The notes: generated by a model from the sequence alone, not told the origin. DNA of 22,500 nt from Cryptomeria japonica (GCF_030272615.1 NW_026729152.1:70001-92500); one strand, 5' to 3'; shown: positions 1 to 9,389, counted from the stretch's first letter. Numbers and translations are program-made.

Positions 1-242
1 ATTCCAAAGGCTAAACGTGAGAGGCTGCAGGGTCGACTCAGAGAGGTCTATGCATGTGAGAGGCTGAAAGCAAGGTCGACTCGGAGCGGTCTATGCATCG
101 GGCGCGCTTGGGGCGACTACCAGTGCCAACCCCTTATCCCGCGACGCGTCCGACAAAGAGAACGTTCCAAGGCGGCAGAGGAGGTTACCAGCCGAAGGAT
201 GCAGTAGCAATAACAGGTATAGTTCCGCGGCGGCCGAGAAGA
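1..242. repeat. Degenerate left edge of the 188-bp repeat array
   Basis: Diverged and rearranged 188-bp family sequence. The block GGTCGACTC-GAG-GGTCTATGCAT occurs twice about 43 bp apart (near 31-53 and 74-97), so a partial unit has been duplicated. From about 100 on it follows the array consensus (GGGGCGACTACCAGTGCCAA near 111-130). No gene is seen. The window edge truncates it, so the true array end is not known. Confidence 0.8.
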
Positions 243-3200
243 CTCACCGCATAGGAATCGGGATGCGAGGCGAGGGATGCGGCGGGAAGGCCCCGACGGC
301 TAAACGGAAGAGGCTGCAGGGCCGCCTCGGAATGGTCCAAGCATCGGATGCGATTGGGACGACTACCAGTGCCAACCCCTTATCCCGCGATGCGTCCGAT
401 ACACAGATAGTTCCAAGGCGGCCGAGGAGCCTCACCGCATATCAATCGGGGTGCGAGGCGAGGGATGGGGCGGGAAGGCCCCAACGGCTAGACGGAAGAG
501 GCTTCAGGGCCACCTCGGAATGGTCCAAGCATCGGACGCGCTTGGGGCGACTGCCAGTGCCAACCCCTTATCCCGCGATGCGTCCGATACACAGATGGTT
601 CCAAGGCGGCCGAGGAGCCTCACCGCATAGCAATCGGGGGTGCGAGGCGAGGGATGGGGCGGGAAGGCCCCAACGGCTAGACGGAAGAGGCTTCAGGGCC
701 GCCTAGGAATGGTCCAAGCATCGGACACGCTTGGGGCGACTACCAGTGACAGCCCCCTATCCCGCGATGCGTCCGATACGAAGATGGTTCCAAGGCGGCC
801 GAGGAGCCTCACCGCATAGCAATCGGGGTGCGAGGTGGGGGATGCGGCGAGATGGCCCCAACGGCTAGACGGAAGAGGCCACAGGGCCGCGTCGGAATAG
901 TCCAAGCATCGGACGCGCTTGGGGCGACTACCAGTGACAACCCCTTATCCCGCGATGCGTCCGATACGAAGATAGTTCCAAGGCGGCCGAGGAGCCTCAC
1001 CGCATAGCAATCGGGGTGCGAGGTGGGGGATGCGGCGAGATGGCCCCAACGGCTAGACAGAAGAGGCTGCAGGGCCGCCTCGGAATAGTCCAAGCATCGG
1101 ACGCGCTTGGGGCCACTACCAGTGACAACCCCTTATCCCGCGATGCGTCCGATACGAAGATAGTTCCAAGGCGGCCGAAGAGCCTCACCGCATAGCAATC
1201 GGGGTGCGAGGTGGGGGATGCGGCGAGATGGCCCCAACGGCTAGACGGAAGAGGCCACAGGGCCGCCTCGGAATAGTCCAAGCATCGGACGCGCTTGGGG
1301 CGACTACCAGTGACAACCCCTTATCCCGCGATGCGTCCGATACGAAGATAGTTCCCAGGCGGCCGAGGAGCCTCACCGCATAGCAATCGGGGTGCGAGGC
1401 GAGGGATGCGGCGAGATGGCCCCAAAGGCTAGACGGAAGAGGCTGCAGGGCTGCCTCGGAATAGTCCAAGCATCGGACGCGCTTGGGGCGACTACCACTG
1501 CCAACCCCTTATCCCGCGATGCGTCCGATACACAGATAGTTCCGAGGCGGCCGAGGAGGTGGGGGATGCAGCGAGATGGCCCCAACGGCTAGACGGAAGA
1601 GGCTGCAGGGCCGCCTCGGAATAGTCCAAGCATCGGACGCGCTTGGGGCGACTACCAGTGACAACCCCTTATCCCGCGATGCGTCCGATACACAGATAGT
1701 TCCGAGGCGGCCAAGGAGCCTCACCGCATAGCAATCGTGGTGCGAGGTGGGGGATGCGGCGAGATGGCCCCAACGGCTAGACGGAAGAGGCTGCAGGGCC
1801 GCCTCGGAATGGTCCAAGCATCGGATGCGCTTGGGGCGACTACCACTGCCAACCCCTTATCCCGCGATGCGTCCGATACACAGATAGTTCCAAGGCGGCC
1901 GAGGAGCCTCACAGCATAGCAATCAGGGTGCGAGGCGAGGGATGCGGCGAGAAAGCCCCAACGGCTAGAGGGAAGAGGCTTCAGGTCCGCCTCGGAATGG
2001 TCCAAGCATCGGACGCGCTTGGGGCGACTACCAGTGACAACCCCTTATCCCGCGACGCGTCCGATACACAGATAGTTCCAAGGCGGCCGAGGAGCCTCAC
2101 CGCATAGCAATCGGGGTGCGAGGCGAGGGATGCGGCGAGAAGGACCCAACGGCTACACGGAAGAGGCTTCGGGGCCGCCTCGGAATGGTCCAAGCATCGG
2201 ACGCGCTTGGGGCGACTACCAGTGACAACCCCTTATCCCACGACGCGTCCGATACACAGATAGTTCCAAGGCGGCCGAGGAGCCTCACCGCATAGCAATC
2301 GGGGTGCGAGGCGAGGGATGCGGCGAGAACGACCCAACGGCTACACGGAAGAGGCTTCGGGGCCGCCTCGGAATGGTCCAAGCATCGGACGCGCTTGGGG
2401 CGACTACCAGTGACAACCCCTTATCCCGCGACGCGTCCGATACACAGATAGTTCCAAGGCGGCCGAGGAGCCTCACCGCATAGCAATCGGGGTGCGAGGC
2501 GAGGGATGCGGCGAGAAGGACCCAACGGCTAGACGGAAGAGGCTTCGGGTCCGCCTCGGAATGGTCCAAGCATCGGACGCGCTTGGGGCGACTACCAGTG
2601 ACAACCCCTTATCCCGCGACGCGTCCGATACACAGATAGTTCCAAGGCGGCCGAGGAGCCTCACCGCATAGCAATCGGGGTGCGAGGCGAGGGATGCGGC
2701 GAGAAGGACCCAACGGCTAGACGGAAGAGGCTTCGGGTCCGCCTCGGAATGGTCCAAGCATCGGACGCGCTTGGGGCGACTACCAGTGACAACCCCTTAT
2801 CCCGCGACGCGTCCGATACACAGATAGTTCCAAGGCGGCCGAGGAGCCTCACCGCATAGCAATCGGGGTGCGAGGCGAGGGATGCGGCGAGAAGGACCCA
2901 ACGGCTAGACGGAAGAGGCTTCGGGTCCGCCTCGGAATGGTCCAAGCATCGGACGCGCTTGGGGCGACTACCAGTGACAACCCCTTATCCCGCGACGCGT
3001 CCGATACACAGATAGTTCCGAGGCGGCCGAGGAGCCTCACCGCATAGCAATCGGGGTGCGAGGCGAAGGATGCGGCGAGAAGGACCCAACGGCTAGACGG
3101 AAGAGGCTTCGGGTCCGCCTCGGAATGGTCCAAGCATCGGACGCGCTTGGGGCGACTACCAGTGACAACCCCTTATCCCGCGACGCGTCCGATACACAGA

Positions 3201-4195
3201 TAGTTCCAAGGCGGCCGAGGAGCCTCACCGCATAGCAATCGGGGTGCGAGGCGAGGGATGCGGCGAGAAGGACCCAACGGCTAGACGGAAGAGGCTTCAG
3301 GGCCGCCTCGGAATGGTCCAAGCATCGAACGCGCTTGGGGCGACTACCAGTGACAACCCCTTATCCCGCGACGCGTCCGATACACAGATAGTTCCGAGGC
3401 GGCCGAGGAGCCTCACCGCATAGCAATCGGGGTGCGAGGCGAGGGATGCGGCGAGAAGGACCCAACGGCTAGACGGAAGAGGCTTCAGGGCCGCCTCGGA
3501 ATGGTCCAAGCATCGGACGCGCTTGGGGCGACTACCAGTGACAACCCCTTATCCCGCGACGCGTCCGATACACAGATAGTTCCGAGGCGGCCGAGGAGCC
3601 TCACCGCATAGCAATCGGGGTGCGAGGCGAGGGATGCGGCGAGAAGGACCCAACGGCTAGACGGAAGAGGCTTCAGGGCCGCCTCGGAATGGTCCAAGCA
3701 TCGGACGCGCTTGGGGCGACTACCAATGACAACCCCTTATCCCGCGACGCGTCCGATACACAGATAGTTCCGAGGCGGCCGAGGAGCCTCACCGCATAGC
3801 AATCGGGGTGCGAGGCGAGGGATGCGGCGAGAAGGACCCAACGGCTAGACGGAAGAGGCTTCAGGGCCGCCTCGGAATGGTCCAAGCATCGGACGCGCTT
3901 GGGGCGACTACCAGTGACAACCCCTTATCCCGCGACGCGTCCGATACACAGATAGTTCCGAGGCGGCCGAGGAGCCTCACCGCATAGCAATCGGGGTGCG
4001 AGGCGAGGGATGCGGCGAGAAGGACCCAACGGCTAGACGGAAGAGGCTTCAGGGCCGCCTCGGAATGGTCCAAGCATCGGACGCGCTTGGGGCGACTACC
4101 GTTGCCAACCCCTTATCCCGCGATGCGTCTGATACACAGATAGTTCCGAGGCGGCCGAGGAGCCTCACCGCATAGCAATCGGGTTGCGAGGCAGA
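243..4195. repeat. 188-bp tandem repeat array, about 21 units
   Basis: The marker CTCACCGCATAG recurs at 243, 431, 619, 808, 996, 1184, 1372, 1720, 1908 and then every 188 bp to 4164. The step 619-808 is 189 bp (one extra G). The step 1372-1720 is two units minus 28 bp. Units are nearly identical to the right of about 2100 and more diverged to the left, with local subfamilies: TACGAAGATAGTTCC in units around 770-1350, GAGAAGGACCC from about 2140, and CTTCAGGGCCGCC with TTCCGAGGCGG around 3300-4100. The period is not a multiple of three, and each unit gives the same roughly 94-codon shadow frame, so it is non-coding. If the minus strand is the 35S rRNA strand, the array lies downstream of the spacer promoters, as external-spacer or promoter-proximal subrepeats. 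That position is an inference; the array itself is directly visible. Confidence 0.97.
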
Positions 4196-4430
4196 TTATT
4201 GGGAAGGGAACCCCCTGGGATGCGGCTCAAGCAGTGCCCAAAGGGACTGGAATGCGGAATCACATCGAGAGACCCAAATGCTATACGAGGGCTCAAATCG
4301 AATTATCGATTTGGCCACGACATGGACGCATCGGAACGACTACCTTTGCCGAACCACTCGCAATTGCATCCATACCGAAACCAATAGACATTTCCGTTAG
4401 AGCCCTCGCATAGCATTCGGGAATCTCGCA

Positions 4431-4520
4431 TGCCCCTCTAAATCGACCAATGCTGGCGCTCAATGAAAATCCGAGCGCTACCACCGTTCGAGCGCCAGCA
4501 TTGGTCGAGTTAGAGGGGCA
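4431..4520. repeat. Inverted repeat, 31-bp arms, 28-nt loop (copy A)
   Basis: Arms 4431-4461 and 4490-4520 are complementary at 30 of 31 positions; the one mismatch lies in the CGATT/CGAGT segment. The loop is 4462-4489. Read on the minus strand it starts about 30 nt downstream of the promoter-like motif at 4545-4559, so a transcript from that motif would fold into a strong hairpin near its 5' end. Two sister repeats keep a weaker version. Confidence 0.92.
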
Positions 4521-4544
4521 CGGGGGAGAATGCTCCAGTCAACA

Positions 4545-4559
4545 CCTCCCCTATATAAG
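4545..4559 (-). promoter_or_regulatory. Putative Pol I (spacer or gene) promoter core, copy 1
   Basis: The minus strand reads CTTATATAGGGGAGG, close to the plant RNA polymerase I initiation consensus TATATA(R)GGGG. It is the left-most copy and so the one nearest the inferred 18S gene. Upstream on the minus strand is the conserved block GAATCGGACAAATA. The + strand also reads as a Pol II TATA box (TATATAAG), which is the main alternative. Confidence 0.55.
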
Positions 4560-4928
4560 TTATTTGTCCGATTCTCGCACAACCGTAGTCTGCCTCGTCG
4601 AATCAAACAACGGTCCCAGATTCCGACTTCCGTTCCGTAGAGACCCAAAAGCTAGATGGAGGCTCGCAAGAAAGAGAGTCGGCGCATAGCAATCGGGTTT
4701 CTCGAACGTTTAGGGACCGAGCTCACTTGCGGATAGGGCAAAATCCGCCAAGCAACCCAAAAGCTAGACGGGGGCTCGAATCGAATCGCCTAGGCGGCCA
4801 CAACAACGACGTGTTGGATCGACTACCAGTGCCAAACCATTCAGCAAGACTAGTCTGTGTCGAGGCCGGATAGAGATTCTCAGAGAGCGCCCGCATAGCA
4901 TTTAGGAGACCTGCCGCGTCCCTCACAC

Positions 4929-4997
4929 TCGACAAATGGTGGTGCACGTTTATAAATCCGAGCGATCCCAACCCTTTCAAGCACCAACATCGGTCGA
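4929..4997. repeat. Diverged hairpin, sister of copy A (copy B)
   Basis: The 19-nt arms 4929-4947 and 4979-4997 align with the inner part of copy A and can pair at 14 of 19 positions. Relative to copy A, one C-G pair is replaced by T-A (GGCGC/GCGCC becomes GGTGC/GCACC). It lies about 40-110 nt downstream of the minus-strand promoter motif at 5035-5049. Confidence 0.65.
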
Positions 4998-5034
4998 GAT
5001 AGAGGGGCACGGAGGGGGCTGCGTGAGACAACAC

Positions 5035-5049
5035 AGTCCCCTATATAAG
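5035..5049 (-). promoter_or_regulatory. Putative Pol I spacer promoter core, copy 2 (variant)
   Basis: The minus strand reads CTTATATAGGGGACT. The G-run is kept, but the usual GGGGAGG is changed to GGGGACT. It is 490 bp from copy 1 and has the same conserved GAATCGGACAAATAACT upstream context. Confidence 0.45.
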
Positions 5050-5369
5050 TTATTTGTCCGATTCTCACACATCCGAAGAATGGTCATCAAATCGGACAAC
5101 AGCCCAAACTTCCGACTTCCGTCCCAGAAAGCCCAAGAGCTATCTAAAACGTTCATGGCCGGAACTCGATCGCGGCTATACCAGTCCGCCAAGCAACCCA
5201 AAAGCTAGACTGGAGCTCTAGTCGAATCACCTCTGTGGCCATTGCAAGGACGTGTTGGAGCGACTACCATTGCCGAACCATTCCGCAGGTCGAGTCCATA
5301 CCAAGGCCGCATAGAGATTCACGATGAGCTCCTGCATAGCAATCAGGAGACTTGCCGTGTCCATCACAA

Positions 5370-5437
5370 TCGATAAATCCTGGTGCAAGATTTTTGCATC
5401 CGAGCGCTCCAACCAGTCGAGCACCAGCATCAATCGA
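5370..5437. repeat. Diverged hairpin, sister of copy A (copy C)
   Basis: The 19-nt arms 5370-5388 and 5419-5437 pair at 14 of 19 positions. Two pairs differ from copy A by compensatory change: TCGAC/GTCGA to TCGAT/ATCGA, and GGCGC/GCGCC to GGTGC/GCACC. It lies about 40-106 nt downstream of the minus-strand promoter motif at 5476-5490. Confidence 0.65.
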
Positions 5438-5475
5438 CATAAACGGGCACGGGGGGAGGATGCTCGAGAACACTA

Positions 5476-5490
5476 CCTCCCCTATATAAG
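5476..5490 (-). promoter_or_regulatory. Putative Pol I spacer promoter core, copy 3
   Basis: The minus strand reads CTTATATAGGGGAGG. It lies 441 bp from copy 2 and is the last of the family with AACTTATATAG (T after TATATAAG on the + strand). Confidence 0.5.
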
Positions 5491-5575
5491 TTATTTGTCC
5501 GATTCTCAAGCAGCCGAAGTCTGGTCATCGAATCGGGTCAAAGACCACAACTTCCGACTTTACCCACAATGCAAG

Positions 5576-5930
5576 TCATCGAATCGAACATCGGCCCCCG
5601 AGTCGGACTCCATGCGTATGTCAGGTCATCGGACCCAAATTCCGCCTTCCTGCGCATGGCGGGCCATCAATATCAACTCGGTCATCGGACCCAAACTCCG
5701 CCTTTTTGCGTATGGCACGCCTTCAAATCGGTCATCGGACCCAAATTCCGCCTTCCTGTGCATGGCGGGCCATCAACATCAACTCGGTCATCGGACCCAA
5801 ATTCCGCCTTTCTGCGCATGGCACGCCATCAACTCGGTCATCGGACCCAAATTCCGCCTTCCTGCGCATGGCAGGTCATCGGACACAAATTCAGACCTCG
5901 CCAATATGCCTACGTATCGAATCGGTCATC
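5576..5930. repeat. Short tandem repeats of TCATCGGACCCAAATTCCG
   Basis: TCATCGGAC recurs at 5626, 5682, 5732, 5788, 5838, 5876 and 5926, with spacings of 56, 50, 56, 50, 38 and 50 bp. Most copies are followed by CCGCCTT-CTGCGCATGGC. On the minus strand this block lies upstream of promoter copy 3, the position in which other plant spacers carry enhancer-like subrepeats; a regulatory role here is only an inference. No gene is seen. Confidence 0.85.
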
Positions 5931-6020
5931 GGACCCAACTTCCGACTTCATCCATACTGTAGGGTCTTTGAGGTTGGCGCGGTGCGCTCAACCCAGGGAG
6001 TCGACCCATCGAAGCATACA

Positions 6021-6035
6021 CCTCCCCTATATAAG
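6021..6035 (-). promoter_or_regulatory. Putative Pol I spacer promoter core, copy 4
   Basis: The minus strand reads CTTATATAGGGGAGG, followed by TGTATGCTTCGATGGG. First of the 311-bp family. Confidence 0.5.
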
Positions 6036-6331
6036 CTATTTGTCCGATTCCCACACCTGTGTAGTTTGCACCTCTGACCAGGACATCGACCCCAACTTCC
6101 GAACTCGACTGCAACGACGGCACCAGCGCCTTGGTGCGCACCTTGCAACGCACAGTCCCAACATTCGCCTTCCTGCACATGGCAGGTCATCGGACCCAAA
6201 TTCCGACCTCGCGAGTATGCCTACATATCGAATCGGTCATCGGACCCAACTTCCGACTTCATCCATACCGTAGGGTCTTTGAGGTTGGCGCGGTGCGCTC
6301 AACCCGGGGAGTCGACCCAACGAAGCATACA

Positions 6332-6346
6332 CCTCCCCTATATAAG
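6332..6346 (-). promoter_or_regulatory. Putative Pol I spacer promoter core, copy 5
   Basis: Core identical to copy 4, one 311-bp period to the right. Confidence 0.5.
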
Positions 6347-6642
6347 CTATTTGTCCGATTCCCACACCTGTGTAGTTTGCACCTCCGATCAAGACATCGA
6401 CCCCAACTTCCGAACTCGCCTCCAACGACCGAACCAGCGCCTTGGTGCGCACCTTGCAACGCACAGTGCCAACATTCGCCTTCCTGCACGTGGCAGGTCA
6501 TCGGACCCAAATTCCGACCTCGCGAGTATGCCTACATATCGAATCGGTCATCGGACCCAACTTCCGACTTCATCCATACCGTAGGGTCTTTGAGGTTGGC
6601 GCGGTGCGCTCAACCCGGGGAGTCGACCCAACGAAGCATACA

Positions 6643-6657
6643 CCTCCCCTATATAAG
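6643..6657 (-). promoter_or_regulatory. Putative Pol I spacer promoter core, copy 6
   Basis: Core identical to copies 4 and 5, with the same GAATCGGACAAATAG upstream block on the minus strand. Confidence 0.5.
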
Positions 6658-6953
6658 CTATTTGTCCGATTCCCACACCTGTGTAGCTTGCACCTCCGAT
6701 CAGGACATCGACCCCAACTTCCGAACTCGACTAAAAAGACCGCACCAGCGCCTTGGTGTGCACCTTGCAACGCACAGTGTCAACATTCGCCTTCCTGCAC
6801 ATGGCAGGTCATCGGACCCAAATTCCGACCTCATGAGCATACCTACTAATCGAATCGGTCATCGGACCCAACTTCCGACTTCATCCATACCGTAGGGTCT
6901 TTGAGGTTGGCGCGGTGCGCTCAACCTGGGGAGTCGACCCATCGAAGCATACA

Positions 6954-6968
6954 CCTCCCCTATATAAG
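6954..6968 (-). promoter_or_regulatory. Putative Pol I spacer promoter core, copy 7
   Basis: Last core of the 311-bp family. The 52-bp satellite begins about 100 bp upstream of it on the minus strand. Confidence 0.5.
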
Positions 6969-7070
6969 CTATTTGTCCGATTCCGACACCTGTGTAGTTT
7001 GCACCTCCGCTCAGGACATCGACCCCAACTTCCGAACTCGCCTGCAACGACCGAACCAGCGCCTTGGTGC

Positions 7071-7768
7071 GCACCAAAAGTGCGCACTTTTGGAGGGCAC
7101 TTTTGTGCGCTCCAAAGGTGCGCACTTTTGGAGGGCACTTTTCTGCGCTCCAAAGGTGCGCACTTTTGGAGGGCACTTTTTGGAGGGCACTTTTCTGCGC
7201 TCCAAAGGTGCGCACTTTTGGAGGGCACTTTTTGGAGGGCACTTTTCTGCGCTCCAAAGGTGCGCACTTTTGGAGGGCACTTTTTGGAGGGCACTTTTCT
7301 GCGCTCCAAAGGTGCGCACTTTTGGAGGGCACTTTTTGGAGGGCACTTTTCTGCGCTCCAAAGGTGCGCACTTTTGGAGGGCACTTTTTGGAGGGCACTT
7401 TTCTGCGCTCCAAAGGTGCGCACTTTTGGAGGGCACTTTTTGGAGGGCACTTTTCTGCGCTCCAAAGGTGCGCACTTTTGGAGGGCACTTTTTGGAGGGC
7501 ACTTTTCTGCGCTCCAAAGGTGCGCACTTTTGGAGGGCACTTTTTGGAGGGCACTTTTCTGCGCTCCAAAGGTGCGCACTTTTGGAGGGCACTTTTTGGA
7601 GGGCACTTTTCTGCGCTCCAAAGGTGCGCACTTTTGGAGGGCACTTTTTGGAGGGCACTTTTCTGCGCTCCAAAGGTGCGCACTTTTGGAGGGCACTTTT
7701 GTGCACTCCAAAGGTGCGCACTTTTGGAGGGCACTTTTCCTGTGCTCCAAAGGTGCACACCTAGGTGA
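7071..7768. repeat. 52-bp satellite with nested 14-bp duplication
   Basis: TCCAAAGG recurs at 7111, 7149, then every 52 bp from 7149 to 7669 (ten exact periods), then 7707 and 7746. The end units are 38-39 bp. The 52-bp unit is the 38-bp unit plus a 14-bp duplication of the GGAGGGCACTTTT segment. Each unit holds the near-palindrome CCAAAGGTGCGCACTTTTGG. Both strands stay open in several frames, giving repetitive peptides that I regard as shadows. It interrupts the fourth 311-bp unit. Confidence 0.97.
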
Positions 7769-7888
7769 GCACCTTCGACCACACCTTGTAGCACACCAAA
7801 CTCTGACTTTCGACTTCATCCGCAATGCAGGGTCTTTGAGGTTGGCGCAATGCGCACAACCAGGGGAGTCGACCCATCAAACCCAACA

Positions 7889-7903
7889 CCTCCCCTATAT
7901 AAG
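7889..7903 (-). promoter_or_regulatory. Putative Pol I spacer promoter core, copy 8
   Basis: The minus strand reads CTTATATAGGGGAGG, with AATCAGACAAATAG upstream. First of the 157-bp family. Confidence 0.48.
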
Positions 7904-8045
7904 CTATTTGTCTGATTCTCATACATGCGTAGCCTGCAGGAGCAATTAGGACATCGACCCCAACTTTCGGCTTCTAAACGAAAACAAGGTCTTTGAGGTT
8001 GGTGTAATGCGAACAACTAGGGGAGTCAACCCATCAAACCCAACA

Positions 8046-8060
8046 CCTCCCCTATATAAG
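8046..8060 (-). promoter_or_regulatory. Putative Pol I spacer promoter core, copy 9
   Basis: Core identical to copy 8, 157 bp to the right. Confidence 0.48.
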
Positions 8061-8202
8061 CTATTTGTCTGATTCTCATACATGTGTAGTCTACAGGAGC
8101 AATTAGGACATCGACCCCAACTTTTGACTTCTTAACGAAAACAAGGTCTTTGAGGTTGACGTAATGCGCACAACCAGGGGAGTCGACCCATCAAACCCAA
8201 CA

Positions 8203-8217
8203 CCTCCCCTATATAAG
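8203..8217 (-). promoter_or_regulatory. Putative Pol I spacer promoter core, copy 10
   Basis: Same core, 157 bp to the right of copy 9. It keeps the GAATCGGACAAATAG upstream form. Confidence 0.48.
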
Positions 8218-8359
8218 CTATTTGTCCGATTCTCATACATGTGTAGCCTGCAGGAGCCATTAGGACATTGACCCCAACTTTTGACTTCTTAACGAAAACA
8301 AGGTCTTTGAGGTTGGCGTAATGCGCACAACCAAGGGAGTTGACCCATCAAACCCAACA

Positions 8360-8374
8360 CCTCCCCTATATAAG
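8360..8374 (-). promoter_or_regulatory. Putative Pol I spacer promoter core, copy 11
   Basis: Same core, 157 bp to the right of copy 10. Confidence 0.48.
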
Positions 8375-8579
8375 CTATTTGTCTGATTCTCATACATGTG
8401 TAGCCTGCAACAACGATTAGGACATCCACCCCAACTTCTGAATTCGTCTGCGTTGACCGCACCAAAGGTGCACGCCTTGGTGCTCACCAAAATCCGACTT
8501 CCGACTTCTTCTGCTATGCGGGGTCTTTGAGGTTGGCGCAGTGCGCACAACCAGGGGAGTCAACCCACCGAATGCAACA

Positions 8580-8594
8580 CCTCCCCTATATAAG
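8580..8594 (-). promoter_or_regulatory. Putative Pol I spacer promoter core, copy 12
   Basis: Same core, 220 bp to the right of copy 11 because of an inserted segment. Confidence 0.48.
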
Positions 8595-8736
8595 CTATTT
8601 GTCTGATTCTCATACATGCGTAGACTGCAGCAATGATTAGGACATCCACCCCAACTTTTGACTTCTTAAACAAGACAGGGTCTTTGAAGTTGGTGCAGTG
8701 CACACAACCAGGGGAGTCGACCCATCAAACGCAACA

Positions 8737-8752
8737 CCTCCCCTATATAAAG
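8737..8752 (-). promoter_or_regulatory. Putative Pol I spacer promoter core, copy 13 (one extra base)
   Basis: The + strand reads TATATAAAG with one additional A; the minus strand keeps TATATAGGGGAGG. Right-most copy, so the first one met on the minus strand after the G-rich region. Confidence 0.42.
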
Positions 8753-8840
8753 CTATTTGTCCGATTCTCATACGTGTAGTCTGCAGCAGCGATTAGGACA
8801 TCGACCCCAACTTCCGAATTCGTTTGCATTGACCGCACCA

Positions 8841-8998
8841 AAGGTGCACGCCTTGGTGTGCACCCTGGAGTGCACTTTGGTGCTCACCTCGGTGCACACT
8901 TTGGTGTGCACCTCGGTGTGCACCAAAGGTGCGCACCTTGGAGCGCACCAAAGGTGTACACTTTGGAGCGCACCACATAGGGTCTTTGAGAGGTTGGC
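8841..8998. repeat. Cluster of GTGCAC / GTGCGCAC palindromes
   Basis: Dense run of GGTGTGCACC, GGTGCGCACC, GGTGCACAC and similar words joined by CTTGG, CTCGG or AAA. It links the promoter region to the same word family that dominates the 5S spacer. The last 157-bp type word, GGGTCTTTGAG, is at 8980-8990. No gene is seen. Confidence 0.85.
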
Positions 8999-9389
8999 GC
9001 AGTGCGCACACCAAGGTGGGTGTTGAGGTGCGTGCCGAGGTGGGTGGGTGCTAGGGTGCGCTCCATGGTGGGTGCCAGGGTGGGTGCGTGCTAGGGTGGA
9101 TTCCAAAGAGGGTCATAGGGTGGGTGCCAAGGTGGGTTGGTGATATAGTGGGTTCAAAGGTGGGTACTAGGGTGGGTTCCAAGGTGGGTCACAAGTTGGG
9201 TGCCAGGATGCGTGGGTGTTAGGTTGGGTGCCAAGGTGGGCTCCTGCGTGGGTGGGTGCTAGGGTGGGTTTCAAGGTGGACGCGAGGGCGGGTGCCAAGG
9301 TGGGTAACAAGTTGGGTGTTAGGATGGGTGAGTGCTAGAGTGGGTGCCAAGGTGGGTGGGTGCTAAGGTGGATGCCAAGGTGGTTCACA

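Larger units (their letters stand above)
4196..5575. repeat. Promoter-bearing repeats, family 1 (441-545 bp spacing)
   Basis: Three related units each carry a fragment resembling the 188-bp monomer (GCTAGAC..., CGACTACCAGTGCCAAACC near 4820-4838, CGCATAGCA near 4410, 4892 and 5333), then an inverted repeat, then CCCCTATATAAGTTATTTGTCCGATTCTC. The TATATAAG cores are at 4552, 5042 and 5483. They differ from the copies further right by a T instead of C after TATATAAG. No coding frame is supported. The homology suggests the 188-bp array arose by amplification of part of this unit. Confidence 0.85.
5915..7070. repeat. Promoter-bearing repeats, family 2 (311-bp period)
   Basis: Promoter motifs at 6028, 6339, 6650 and 6961 are spaced exactly 311 bp apart. 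Each unit includes GTAGGGTCTTTGAGGTTGGC, the promoter block, GACATCGACCCCAACTTCCG, CGCCTTGGTG(C/T)GCACC, and a TCATCGGACCC segment shared with the block to the left. The fourth unit stops at about 7070, where the 52-bp satellite begins. No coding sequence is supported. Confidence 0.93.
7769..8840. repeat. Promoter-bearing repeats, family 3 (157-bp period)
   Basis: Promoter motifs at 7896, 8053, 8210, 8367, 8587 and 8744 are spaced 157, 157, 157, 220 and 157 bp apart. The unit carries AAGGTCTTTGAGGTTGG, CAACCAGGGGAGTCGACCC, the promoter block, and AGGACATCGACCCCAACTT. The 220-bp step holds an extra segment with CACCAAAGGTGCACGCCTTGG (about 8460-8500). No gene is seen. Confidence 0.92.

Noticed and set aside
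243-4073. Serial minus-strand frames of 70-94 codons, one per 188-bp unit, looking like a gene family
   Set aside because: Each is the same shadow of the same repeat, overlapping the next unit in another frame. There is no promoter, intron or conserved domain signal.
7071-7768. CRISPR-like array
   Set aside because: There are no unique spacers: the whole 52-bp unit repeats. The context is eukaryotic rDNA spacer.
6859-7825. Repetitive peptides on both strands over the 52-bp satellite (up to about 344 codons)
   Set aside because: Open frames in several registers and on both strands follow from the lack of stops in one 52-bp unit. 52 is not a multiple of three, so the reading frame rotates, as expected of a non-coding satellite.
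4552-8752. TATATAAG boxes as Pol II promoters of + strand genes
   Set aside because: Not excluded, but no gene follows on the + strand, and the invariant CCCC before TATATA is explained better as GGGG after TATATA on the minus strand.
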